The translations under genes and the position numbers were made by a program. This document shows, in pieces, positions 8,386 to 15,122 of a DNA stretch of 37,263 bases. This stretch comes from SIG440 sp045646865 (GTDB lineage Bacteria > Bacillota > Clostridia > Monoglobales > Monoglobaceae): positions 1-37,263 of the forward strand of contig JAZRLM010000009.1 in assembly GCA_045646865.1 (NCBI GenBank), written 5' to 3'. The first letter of the stretch is position 1, and every line of letters begins with the position of its first letter. The notes beneath the pieces were generated by a model. That model was given only the letters and a program-made list of their open reading frames with translations, was not told where the DNA came from and did not search any database.

Positions 8386-8936
8386 TACATCATCTCCTTC
8401 ACTTTCCTATAAAATGTACTTGATTTCATATCAAGCCGTTTCATTGCCTCAACGGCGGTTATACTGCCGTTTTTCCATAGCGACACAACCGACCGAAACT
8501 CCGGTCGTTCAATCGGCTTTCTGCCTTTATATACTCCGTTTTCTTTGGCTATGGCAATACCCTCTCTTTGTCTTTGTAAAATATATTCACGTTCAAGCTC
8601 TGCCACCGCACCGAAAACTGTCAGCATAAACTTACCCGTAGGTGTGGTTGTGTCAATAGATTCTTTCTTTGAAATAAACTCAACTTGCTTTTCATTCAGC
8701 TTTTCAACAAGGTCAAGTAAGTCCCTTGTATTTCTTGCGAAACGGCTGATTGATTCTACAATAACCGTATCACCATGACGGACATAATTCATCATCCGTT
8801 TCAGTTCGGGCCTGTCGGTGTTCTTACCGCTTATTCGGTCTATGTAAACTTCGTCAACCTCTAATTCCTGCATCAGCACCTCCTGACGGGCAATGTTCTG
8901 GTCGGCAGTGCTACTTCTTATATACCCAATTTTCAA
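8385..8936 (-). CDS. Small serine recombinase (resolvase/invertase family)
   Basis: 183 aa, the typical size of Tn3-type resolvases and invertases. The start is TTG at 8936, with AAAGGAG 6 nt upstream and no better ATG. The catalytic domain spans residues ~1-140: YIRSSTADQ with the nucleophilic serine near residue 8-9, then SRFARNTRDLLDLV, GKFMLTVFGAVAELERE and the GRKP hinge. The C-terminal 45 aa form a helix-turn-helix (SITAVEAMKRLDMKSSTFYRKVKEM). It would cut and rejoin DNA at a nearby res/dif-like site. The inverted repeat at 9003-9033 just upstream is a candidate. It is coupled downstream to a 25-aa microprotein. Confidence 0.93.
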   Translation of the reverse strand: MKIGYIRSSTADQNIARQEVLMQELEVDEVYIDRISGKNTDRPELKRMMNYVRHGDTVIVESISRFARNTRDLLDLVEKLNEKQVEFISKKESIDTTTPTGKFMLTVFGAVAELEREYILQRQREGIAIAKENGVYKGRKPIERPEFRSVVSLWKNGSITAVEAMKRLDMKSSTFYRKVKEMM

Positions 8937-9002
8937 ATACAGACTCCTTTCCCAATAGGGTTGCAGTTTTGAATGGCATATCCCAAATTAGGCAAACCAA
9001 CC

Positions 9003-9033
9003 CTAACGGGACACTTTTTCCGTATCCCGTTAG
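9003..9033. repeat. Inverted repeat between amidotransferase and resolvase genes
   Basis: CTAACGGGA and TCCCGTTAG form a perfect 9-bp inverted repeat around 13 nt. Further CCCTAA/CCCAATAGGG-like copies occur nearby (around 8952-8962, and CCCTAAT at 9040-9046). No T-run follows, so a terminator is less likely. Position directly upstream of the resolvase makes it a candidate recombination (res) or regulatory site. Confidence 0.4.
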
Positions 9034-9054
9034 AGTGTACCCTAATGAAGCACT

Positions 9055-9975
9055 TTACTCGCAGCAATATATGTATTCCTCTATTTCTTCAATAGTAAAA
9101 CCATTGCTGAGCAGATTATCAATATCATTCGCAGTATACCCATGATATACCGCCACAGATTTAAGGTCGTCTATATATGATGTCCTTCCCTTTTTTGACG
9201 TTATTCCATATTCCCACCAGTTGAACCGACCCGAATATCCGTAAATGTCATACTCGAACTCACTGCGGTTTATCTGCCCATTCGGTAATATGCTTATAAT
9301 TTCACCGTCCTTTATAGCAAGTTCTTCAAAACGACCCTTTTTTACAGCATCAAAAAGTTTGGTGTCAACCAAGGATTTATATAATATTTCATCAGTCGAT
9401 GCATATACATACAGCTTATAGTCAGGTAAATGTATTATCGAAAGGGGGCTGTCGCCCTTGATTAGCCATAATGTATCTTTAGTGTCAAGAATAGAAAAGG
9501 AAAAACTGCCCTCAACCTGCTCAGCCATATATTTGATACTTTCTTCCGAAAGAATCTTCTTTTTCTCAATGAGTTGAACCGCCACATAACTGTCGGTTTC
9601 TATTTTGCTTTTAGGCAATTTGAGTTTCTTTTGCAGCTCACGGTCATTTATCAGAACCCCGTTATGTGCAAGGGCAAAGCCCCTATTTTGACACTGTCCC
9701 GAAAAAGGATGGTTATTATGATTTCTTTTGTGGCTGCCTTGGGTAGAATGACGAGTATGCCCAAGCATAGATACAATATTATCGGGATGTTTGAAATCTA
9801 TTAATGCCGCAGAACGTGACTCTTTATGTATAACCAATTTGCCGTTGTGGTTATAGGCTATCCCCGAAGCATCAGTGCCTCTTGCTATTGCTTGTCTGGC
9901 AAGACTGTTTGTAAGTGCCGATATATTTTTAATCGGTTCACCGCTATAATTATAAAAACCAAACAGACAACACAT
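9055..9975 (-). CDS. Stand-alone class II glutamine amidotransferase
   Basis: 306 aa. The start MCCLFG leaves Cys2 as the N-terminal nucleophile of an Ntn hydrolase after methionine removal. Typical class II glutaminase motifs follow: RGTDASGIAY (~33-42), GHTRHSTQGS with NNHPFSG (~70-90) and LAHNGVLIND (~102-111). There is no sugar-isomerase, PRTase or synthetase domain, so it would only release ammonia from glutamine, or act as a related amidohydrolase. The ATG follows the amidoligase stop with no gap (ATGTAAATG), and GAGGTG lies just upstream, so the two are coupled. This suggests that it supplies ammonia to, or reverses, the amidoligase reaction. The C-terminal ~100 aa are not assigned. 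Confidence 0.85.
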   Translation of the reverse strand: MCCLFGFYNYSGEPIKNISALTNSLARQAIARGTDASGIAYNHNGKLVIHKESRSAALIDFKHPDNIVSMLGHTRHSTQGSHKRNHNNHPFSGQCQNRGFALAHNGVLINDRELQKKLKLPKSKIETDSYVAVQLIEKKKILSEESIKYMAEQVEGSFSFSILDTKDTLWLIKGDSPLSIIHLPDYKLYVYASTDEILYKSLVDTKLFDAVKKGRFEELAIKDGEIISILPNGQINRSEFEYDIYGYSGRFNWWEYGITSKKGRTSYIDDLKSVAVYHGYTANDIDNLLSNGFTIEEIEEYIYCCE

Positions 9976-11091
9976 TTACATCACCTCGGCTTCCTCAATT
10001 GGCTCATTTACATATAGTCGTTTTGCTTTCAAATACTCAATCAACTCCGCTTTCTTAGGAAGTATCATCGCCGCAAAGTTTGACCATGACATCCCTTCCA
10101 ATTCCTTATCCGACAAATTGATTGCATAGTTGCAAATTTCGTCAATGAGCTGAAGGGTTGCCACAAAGGTTTTGTAATTAAGCGTTCCCCGGAACAGCCT
10201 GAATTCCACGGTATCGCAGTTTTCAAGATTAACAGCCACATATCTGCCAAGCCGTCTGCTTTTTGCATTTTTATAAGTATCCTGAGCCGTTGTAAGAATT
10301 CCATAGCGACTTGCCCAGCGATTTATATTTTCCTCTGTCCGCCTTGAAAATTTAAGCAGCTCATTCCAATGGTTTTCCACAAAATACACTATCCTTGATA
10401 TAACCGTCTCTTGCTCCTCATATGTCTTGCCAAACGCACGTCGGCTTACGTGGATATGCAAACCACAGGTTTGTGTCTGGTGGGAGCGATAGCCCATTTC
10501 CGAGGCTGTTTCAAAAATCTCCCGCCAGTTCATTTTATTTAAATGATAATCAAGGCTCATGGGATGACTCACTATTTCAAAACCGTCATTTATACTGCCG
10601 TCGTGTTTGCAGTATATATGTTCTGCAGAGCGGTTCGCCACATCAAGAATTTTTTCTGCATTGCGGTTATCCTCGCCGCCTTTGTCTATTTCCAGTTCAA
10701 CCCCCATAAACAAAGGGCCCGAACCGTAGAATATCGGTTCGGGCTTATAGTTATACGATTTAATTGCTCCATTTATTCTGCTGTTATAGCAGCTTTGACA
10801 ATACGGGTAATCTGAATCATCAGACTCATAATTTGCATCATCATTATGTATCAGCCTTCCGCAAGCTTCGCAGGTTGTATAGTTATATTCATAACACCTG
10901 TTGCATAGTGTAATGCCATCGTCTCCTCGAGCATCTTCCTCCCAAATCCTATCACCGCAGCAGTCACAGGTTGTTGTACTTTCATCAAAGCATTGCTGAC
11001 ACATTATTTTGCCGTCAAATTCACAAATTTCGTCTTCTCTCAACTCTGCTCCACAACCAGAACATAATTTCTTTTCTTCTTTTTCTTTCAT
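9976..11091 (-). CDS. Zinc-finger amidoligase-family protein (COOH-NH2 ligase)
   Basis: 371 aa from ATG 11091, with GGGAG 8 nt upstream; the TTG at 11097 is less likely. Residues 10-105 carry six CxxC pairs (CSGC, CQQC, CDCC, CNRC, CEAC, CQSC), i.e. about three LIM/treble-clef-like zinc units. Residues ~125-330 match the amidoligase fold, which is related to glutamine synthetase and ATP-grasp-like COOH-NH2 ligases: GVELEID, KHDGSI, FEIVSHPMS, CGLHIHVSR and VEFRLFRGTLN. Such enzymes form amide or isopeptide bonds using ATP. The zinc array may bind protein or nucleic acid. Coupling to a glutamine amidotransferase suggests a two-component modification system inside the mobile region; the substrate is unknown. 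Confidence 0.82.
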   Translation of the reverse strand: MKEKEEKKLCSGCGAELREDEICEFDGKIMCQQCFDESTTTCDCCGDRIWEEDARGDDGITLCNRCYEYNYTTCEACGRLIHNDDANYESDDSDYPYCQSCYNSRINGAIKSYNYKPEPIFYGSGPLFMGVELEIDKGGEDNRNAEKILDVANRSAEHIYCKHDGSINDGFEIVSHPMSLDYHLNKMNWREIFETASEMGYRSHQTQTCGLHIHVSRRAFGKTYEEQETVISRIVYFVENHWNELLKFSRRTEENINRWASRYGILTTAQDTYKNAKSRRLGRYVAVNLENCDTVEFRLFRGTLNYKTFVATLQLIDEICNYAINLSDKELEGMSWSNFAAMILPKKAELIEYLKAKRLYVNEPIEEAEVM

Positions 11092-11188
11092 AGCCAATTC
11101 TCCCTATAAACAAATTTAGACCCAAAGTCTATGCTTTGAGCCTATCTACAGGGATAATATATAATTTAAAGTAACAAATAAAGCGTAT

Positions 11189-11425
11189 TTACATTTCTTC
11201 AAACATAAGGAACTTGTACACAGGAATATCCAACACTATTGCTATATCAAAGAGTGTATCAAGCGATATTGCTTTATTTATATTGGGAGCTTCCACATGA
11301 CCAATAAACGCAGGGGTACGCCCTATTTTTTCTGCAAGCTGTTCTTGCGTTAATCCTCTAAATTTTCTGTAATATGCTATCTTCAATCCTAATTGCAAAT
11401 ATTCTGATTCATAAACAGGTTTCAT
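11189..11425 (-). CDS. XRE-family helix-turn-helix regulator
   Basis: 78 aa from ATG 11425. AGAGGTGG stands 4 nt upstream, which rules out the longer start at 11455. The single domain is a Cro/C1-type HTH (LGLKIAYYRKFRGLTQEQLAEKIGRTPAFIGHVE) plus helices ISLDTLFDIAIVLDIPVYKF. It has no effector domain. It is divergent from the REase-like operon, whose promoter overlaps a 17-nt palindrome, and sits upstream of the amidoligase genes on its own strand. It is therefore well placed to repress both directions. Confidence 0.85.
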   Translation of the reverse strand: MKPVYESEYLQLGLKIAYYRKFRGLTQEQLAEKIGRTPAFIGHVEAPNINKAISLDTLFDIAIVLDIPVYKFLMFEEM

Positions 11426-11468
11426 AATACCACCTCTTACATAGTATTTTACCAAAATCCCATAACTA

Positions 11469-11497
11469 TTGACACGAATTTTAGAATATGGTATTAT
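11469..11497 (+). promoter_or_regulatory. Consensus sigma-A promoter of the REase-like operon
   Basis: TTGACA (11469-11474), a 17-nt spacer and TATTAT (11492-11497). This is among the strongest promoters in the window. It drives the gene starting at 11567, leaving a leader of ~65 nt with two Shine-Dalgarno-like sequences (near 11524 and 11553). Confidence 0.8.
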
Positions 11498-11511
11498 ATC
11501 TATTAGATATA
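11495..11511. promoter_or_regulatory. Palindromic operator overlapping the -10 box
   Basis: TATATCTA-T-TAGATATA is a perfect 17-nt palindrome covering the end of the -10 element and the likely transcription start. It is the obvious binding site for the divergent XRE regulator; binding would block the promoter. The pairing with that regulator is inferred from position. Confidence 0.6.
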
Positions 11512-11566
11512 AAAATATGACAAGGAGGACATTTTAAATAGAATATTTACTACGGAGGTTTTGTCT

Positions 11567-13051
11567 ATGAATGAAAATGAAACTATAAAGGACTTTAACA
11601 CTAAAAAAACCTTTGAGGATGCCGGAATTAACGGCGGTATATCCTCAGCAACCCGAGACACCGTAAACAAATCTTTTGAAGAAGAACGCTTTCACGCAAG
11701 GCAAGGACATGGCTTTGCCGCCGAGCGTGCCAACGATTTGTTTGACAAACTTTCGGGGCACGACTCAAAAATTTTAGGTGACAATAACGCAAAAAATGGT
11801 GCTGACAGAATTGTAGATGGTATATATATACAATCAAAATACTGTGCTACAGGGTCAAGGTGTATAAACGAATGTTTCGATGACAGCGGAAACGGAATGT
11901 TCAGATATATGGTTGATGGAAAGCCTATGCAAATTGAAGTTCCTAATGATGAAAAAATTTACAATGGCGCCATTCAGGCAATGGAAGAAAAAATAAAAAG
12001 AGGTCAGGTAAAGGGAATTACAGACCCCAAGGAAGCAGAAAACATTGTCCGCAAAGGTCACTTTTCTTATCAACAAGCAAAAAATATTGCTAAAGCCGGA
12101 ACAGTAGAATCTATTACATACGATGCCGTTAACGGTATAATAATCGCTGCAACTGCATTCAGTATAAGCACTCTTATCACCTTCGCCGTAAATATATGGA
12201 GCGGCGAGAAACCTGATATTGCTTTAAACGCAGCCACGTACTCAGGACTCAAAGTTGGCGGCATAGCCTTTGCCTCCTCTGTTATGGCAGGACAACTGTC
12301 AAAAATGGGTCTAAACTCCGCTTTAGTGAGCAGTACCGAATCTTTTGCAAAACTTATAGGCCCTAAAGCATCAGCTTTTATAACAAATGCCTTTAGAGGT
12401 GCAAAAGGTCATGCCAACATATACGGTTCCGCTGCAATAAAAAGTGCTGCAAAACTTTTTAGAGGCAATTTAATTGCATCAGGAGTTACTTTCACATTGC
12501 TTGAAACAGCAGATGTAGTTAATATTTTTAAAGGAAGAATGTCATCTAAGCAATTCGTAAAAAATCTAACGAATACAGGAATGTCTATTGGCGGTGGCGG
12601 AGTAGGGTCTACTGTCGGAGCAGGCGTAGGCGGCACTATATTCCCTGGGGTAGGTCATGCTGTTGGAGCAGTAATAGGCGGCATATTAGGTGCAACAGGG
12701 ACAAGTAAGCTCTCAAAAAAAGTGACTGATAAAATTACGCCCGATGACGCAGAGGTGATGCTCAAAATAATCCAAAAAGTATTTGAAGAATTATCTGCCG
12801 AGTACCTTTTAAACAAAGAAGAAGCCGAAAAAATTGTTCAAAAACTCAAGGATAAACTTAGCGGAAGTCTTTTAAAAGATATGTATTCCAGCGCAAAGAA
12901 AAAACAGTTCGCAAAAAAGCTTTTGGTTCCACTCATTGAAGATGTGGTAACAAAACGTGAAAAGATTAAGGTTCCAACAGAAGATGAAGCCATCAACAGT
13001 TTAAAAACGGTATTGGAAGACCTTGCAGATAATGCCGAGGCTAATGAATAA
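11567..13051 (+). CDS. REase-like domain fused to glycine-rich membrane segments
   Basis: 494 aa from ATG 11567 with GGAGG 9 nt upstream; TTG 11561 is less likely. Residues ~46-93 resemble the Mrr/PD-(D/E)XK nuclease core: GHGFAAERANDLFDKL with Glu53 on the first helix, NGADRIVDG with Asp80/Asp84, then IQSKY with Gln89 and Lys91. Residues ~186-250 and 335-380 contain hydrophobic helices and glycine-zipper stretches (GGGGVGSTVGAGVGG, GHAVGAVIGGILGATG). The C-terminal ~110 aa are lysine- and glutamate-rich helices. I recall similar uncharacterised proteins in other bacteria but know no function for them. Nuclease plus membrane-disrupting parts would suit an abortive-infection or toxin effector. 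It heads a three-gene operon. Confidence 0.6.
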   Translation: MNENETIKDFNTKKTFEDAGINGGISSATRDTVNKSFEEERFHARQGHGFAAERANDLFDKLSGHDSKILGDNNAKNGADRIVDGIYIQSKYCATGSRCINECFDDSGNGMFRYMVDGKPMQIEVPNDEKIYNGAIQAMEEKIKRGQVKGITDPKEAENIVRKGHFSYQQAKNIAKAGTVESITYDAVNGIIIAATAFSISTLITFAVNIWSGEKPDIALNAATYSGLKVGGIAFASSVMAGQLSKMGLNSALVSSTESFAKLIGPKASAFITNAFRGAKGHANIYGSAAIKSAAKLFRGNLIASGVTFTLLETADVVNIFKGRMSSKQFVKNLTNTGMSIGGGGVGSTVGAGVGGTIFPGVGHAVGAVIGGILGATGTSKLSKKVTDKITPDDAEVMLKIIQKVFEELSAEYLLNKEEAEKIVQKLKDKLSGSLLKDMYSSAKKKQFAKKLLVPLIEDVVTKREKIKVPTEDEAINSLKTVLEDLADNAEANE

Positions 13052-13069
13052 ACTATAAGGAGAATTTTT

Positions 13070-13237
13070 ATGAAACTATCAACAAAAATACATTTTGCAG
13101 CTTTGAATTTTATGGACAGTATTAGATTTTCAAAAATTGAAAAAGAGGTATCCCAAGAACGCAAAAAAGAAAAGCAAATAGAAGACCTTGCACAAAAGAT
13201 TCTACAGGAAGAAGAGGACGAAGAAATAGACGAATAA
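13070..13237 (+). CDS. 55-aa charged small protein
   Basis: The frame starts MKLSTKIHFAALNFMDSIRF and ends in a very acidic tail (EEEDEEIDE). AAGGAG lies about 7 nt before the ATG. It begins 18 nt after the REase-like gene and ends 4 nt before the next gene, so it is translated in the same operon. The middle (EKEVSQERKKEKQIEDLAQKI) should be one helix. Its small size, charge and position fit an inhibitor or antitoxin-like subunit of the first gene's product, but nothing in the sequence proves this. Confidence 0.6.
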   Translation: MKLSTKIHFAALNFMDSIRFSKIEKEVSQERKKEKQIEDLAQKILQEEEDEEIDE

Positions 13238-13241
13238 GGAT

Positions 13242-13922
13242 ATGAAATTAACCTATACAAAGAAAATTGTTAAAAGGAAAAACAAGGAACTTGCAATTAT
13301 CATACCGGATAATATAGACGGGTTTTTGAATAATCGAACTATATTTGATGCCGACCGCAAAGGCTTAAATTCCATCCTGATGTCGGCACTGATGATGATG
13401 AAGGAAAAGAATATAGTAGTATATTTCCCTTTACAAAAAAATAAAATTGAATCTTATTGGGCAAAGGGAAAAAGCTTTATCCTTGGTGAAAAAGAAATTT
13501 GTGATGTCGTTTTTATGCATCATTCTACCCAAACACCTATTTCCGATTGGAAAGAAATAAAGCAATCCTTAAAGTATAGTAAAAGCATCCGGGAACACTT
13601 TGAAGCAGATATTAACTTTGAATGTGGTATGTATAAAAAAGAATATGAAAAATTTGCAAAAAGTGAGCTTGGCTATAAACTAAAAGATGTCTTTTCGCAT
13701 CATAATAGATTCGATACTTGTTTTTTCGTTGGTGGCTTATTCTCATACATGCAGCTATTTATTGACTTAAAGGATATGCTTGAACTTCCATTAGAAGAAA
13801 ATTTTAAAAACGGAAAGGAGGCTGACTATATATTTTTTATTGATAATTATAAAAAGAACGGATATAATTGTCCGGAACTTGGATTTTTTGATAAAAACTT
13901 ATATAAGCTCCGCCATAAGTAA
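13242..13922 (+). CDS. 226-aa protein of unknown function, third gene of the REase-like operon
   Basis: Starts 4 nt after the 55-aa gene. The upstream AAGGA is only 1 nt from the ATG, so translation probably depends on coupling. The protein is soluble, lysine- and aromatic-rich, with no signal peptide or clear membrane span. Visible features are IIIPDNIDGFLNNRTIF, a histidine pair at VVFMHHSTQTP, an Asp/Glu-rich stretch (EHFEADINFECGMY) and SHHNRFDTCFFVGG. I do not recognise the family. Its constant spacing with the upstream genes marks it as part of the same system. Confidence 0.65.
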   Translation: MKLTYTKKIVKRKNKELAIIIPDNIDGFLNNRTIFDADRKGLNSILMSALMMMKEKNIVVYFPLQKNKIESYWAKGKSFILGEKEICDVVFMHHSTQTPISDWKEIKQSLKYSKSIREHFEADINFECGMYKKEYEKFAKSELGYKLKDVFSHHNRFDTCFFVGGLFSYMQLFIDLKDMLELPLEENFKNGKEADYIFFIDNYKKNGYNCPELGFFDKNLYKLRHK

Positions 13923-14040
13923 ACAAAACAAATCTCACATATATACCCCATCTGTATATATTATTAAATAAAAGAAGGTAATATATTTAACGCATTATAA
14001 CCAAACATCATATTAAATAAATATTTCCAAGGAGAGATAA

Positions 14041-14226
14041 ATGATGTTTGAAGATTACCCTGATATTCTCACAGTAGAGGAGGCCTGCGAGGTTCTCAGA
14101 ATCGGTTATAATGCGATTTATGAATATCTTAATTCCGGCAAGCTAAAAGCCTACCGTAACGGACGGGTCTGGCGAATTCCCAAACAATCCGTTAAAGACT
14201 TTATTATGGAATGCATAAAAAGTTAA
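14041..14226 (+). CDS. Excisionase-like DNA-binding protein (MerR-type HTH)
   Basis: 61 aa. ATG 14041 follows AAGGAGA with a 6-nt gap. The whole protein is one winged-helix domain of the excisionase/HTH_17 kind: ILTVEEACEVLRIGYNAIYEYLNSGKLKAYRNGRVWRIPK with the typical basic wing. Such proteins bind element ends and steer a recombinase toward excision, or act as small regulators. It lies between the REase-like operon and the relaxase, converging on the latter, and a shared terminator follows. Confidence 0.85.
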   Translation: MMFEDYPDILTVEEACEVLRIGYNAIYEYLNSGKLKAYRNGRVWRIPKQSVKDFIMECIKS

Positions 14227-14233
14227 TTTGACT

Positions 14234-14270
14234 ATATCCCGTGTGCTAAGCACTCGGGATATCTTCTTTT
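14234..14270. terminator. Bidirectional terminator between excisionase and relaxase genes
   Basis: ATATCCCG...CGGGATAT with inner GTGCT/AGCAC forms a stem of about 13 bp with one mismatch. On the plus strand it runs into TCTTCTTTTTT. The left-moving relaxase stop codon (14246-14248) lies inside the stem, so the structure serves both convergent genes. Confidence 0.75.
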
Positions 14271-14749
14271 TTGGAAACATACATAAATTTTGTTATGCCG
14301 TAATCCCATAATATTTGGCGTATACCTTCCATAAGAGCATAAAACTTCCGCTTTCTTCCATAGAACCTATGCCCATCTATATAGCTTACAGCATTTGAAA
14401 CAATATGTATATGCAGGTGTTTACAATTTTCATGAACAGCGTATAAGGTTTGATATTCCTGTCCTATAAACTCTGCGATTCTTCTGCCTATTTCATTAGC
14501 TATTTTGGGCATGCTTAGTTCATATAATGCAAACGATACTGCATAATGCCGAAGCTGCACACCGTTTCTTTTGCCAAACTGCTCTGATACATTTATCATG
14601 CTTTCAATCGGACATTGAAAATCAACCCCATAACCTCCATAACACTTGCTTAAGGTTTTATATGGATTAAAAATATATTTAGTAACAAGCGCTATTGCGT
14701 TTTCGTTACGGTAATTTCCATTACCATTGAATGATTCAAATATTGCCAT
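14246..14749 (-). CDS. Short relaxase / mobilization nuclease domain protein
   Basis: 167 aa, start ATG 14749 with AAAGGA upstream. It matches the relaxase/mobilization nuclease fold (MobA/VirD2-like). The metal-binding motif is HLHIHIVSNAVSYIDG (~110-125, HxHxxxN). The N-terminus has NENAIALVTKYIFNPYKT, where a catalytic tyrosine would lie, and the C-terminus is YGITKFMYVSKK. It is only the catalytic part; classical relaxases add 100-300 aa. It would nick an oriT so that the element can be mobilised by a helper conjugation system. No mating-pore or coupling-protein genes are visible, so this is mobilisable at most. Confidence 0.8.
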   Translation of the reverse strand: MAIFESFNGNGNYRNENAIALVTKYIFNPYKTLSKCYGGYGVDFQCPIESMINVSEQFGKRNGVQLRHYAVSFALYELSMPKIANEIGRRIAEFIGQEYQTLYAVHENCKHLHIHIVSNAVSYIDGHRFYGRKRKFYALMEGIRQILWDYGITKFMYVSKKEDIPSA

Positions 14750-14868
14750 AATAATTATTCCTTTCGTAATATATATTTATGTATATATCTATATGTCTAT
14801 ATATTTATATATAAATATATAATAATAAATAATTTAATTAATTATAAGTGGTCCCTTATTTGTAGCAA

Positions 14869-14897
14869 GGGGAAGAAAACATATATGTTTCTTCCCC
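14869..14897. repeat. Long palindrome near relaxase
   Basis: GGGGAAGAAA and TTTCTTCCCC flank a CATATATG core with one extra A, an almost perfect 28-nt palindrome. It lies 12 nt from the nick-like sequence and could be an oriT structural arm or a protein-binding site. Confidence 0.55.
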
Positions 14898-15036
14898 CGG
14901 GTCCCCCAGTAATTCTTTATCATATAGTTTGTTCCGTTGTAAAAGATTATTATTAATTATATAAAAAAGTGTTCGATTTGAACACATCAACCCCCTGCCC
15001 CCAATCTTGGGGGATTAAGGTACACTTTATTTGTAA

Positions 15037-15074
15037 TTTAGGAAATTACAATATAAAAGTAGTAATTTCCTAAA
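15037..15074. repeat. 13-bp perfect inverted repeat
   Basis: TTTAGGAAATTAC and GTAATTTCCTAAA enclose 12 nt. It lies just beyond the terminator of the 481-aa recombinase gene. Without a T-run it is not a typical terminator. Its position beside a serine recombinase makes an attachment or binding site possible. Confidence 0.5.
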
Positions 15075-15077
15075 AGA

Positions 15078-15122
15078 TAAAAAATCCGACTAATTTATAT
15101 AAATAATAAACAAGTCAGATTT
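15078..15122 (-). terminator. Terminator of the 481-aa recombinase gene
   Basis: On the minus strand AAATCTGACT pairs with AGTCGGATTT (one G-U pair) across a 21-nt loop, followed by TTTTT. The stem begins in the last codons of the recombinase. Confidence 0.6.

Larger units (their letters stand above)
14750..15077. other. Non-coding gap rich in inverted repeats, candidate oriT
   Basis: No gene seen. The part next to the relaxase start is extremely AT-rich (14770-14845, TATATA tracts and palindromes). It is followed by TAAGTGGTCCCTT (14845-14857), which resembles the nick region TAAGTGCGCCCT of RSF1010/pIP501-type oriT sites (from memory). Then come the palindrome at 14869-14897, a GTGTTC/GAACAC hairpin (14970-14986), CCCCCAA/TTGGGGG (14998-15013) and the 13-bp repeat at 15037-15074. 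An oriT next to the relaxase gene is plausible, but not proved. Confidence 0.4.
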
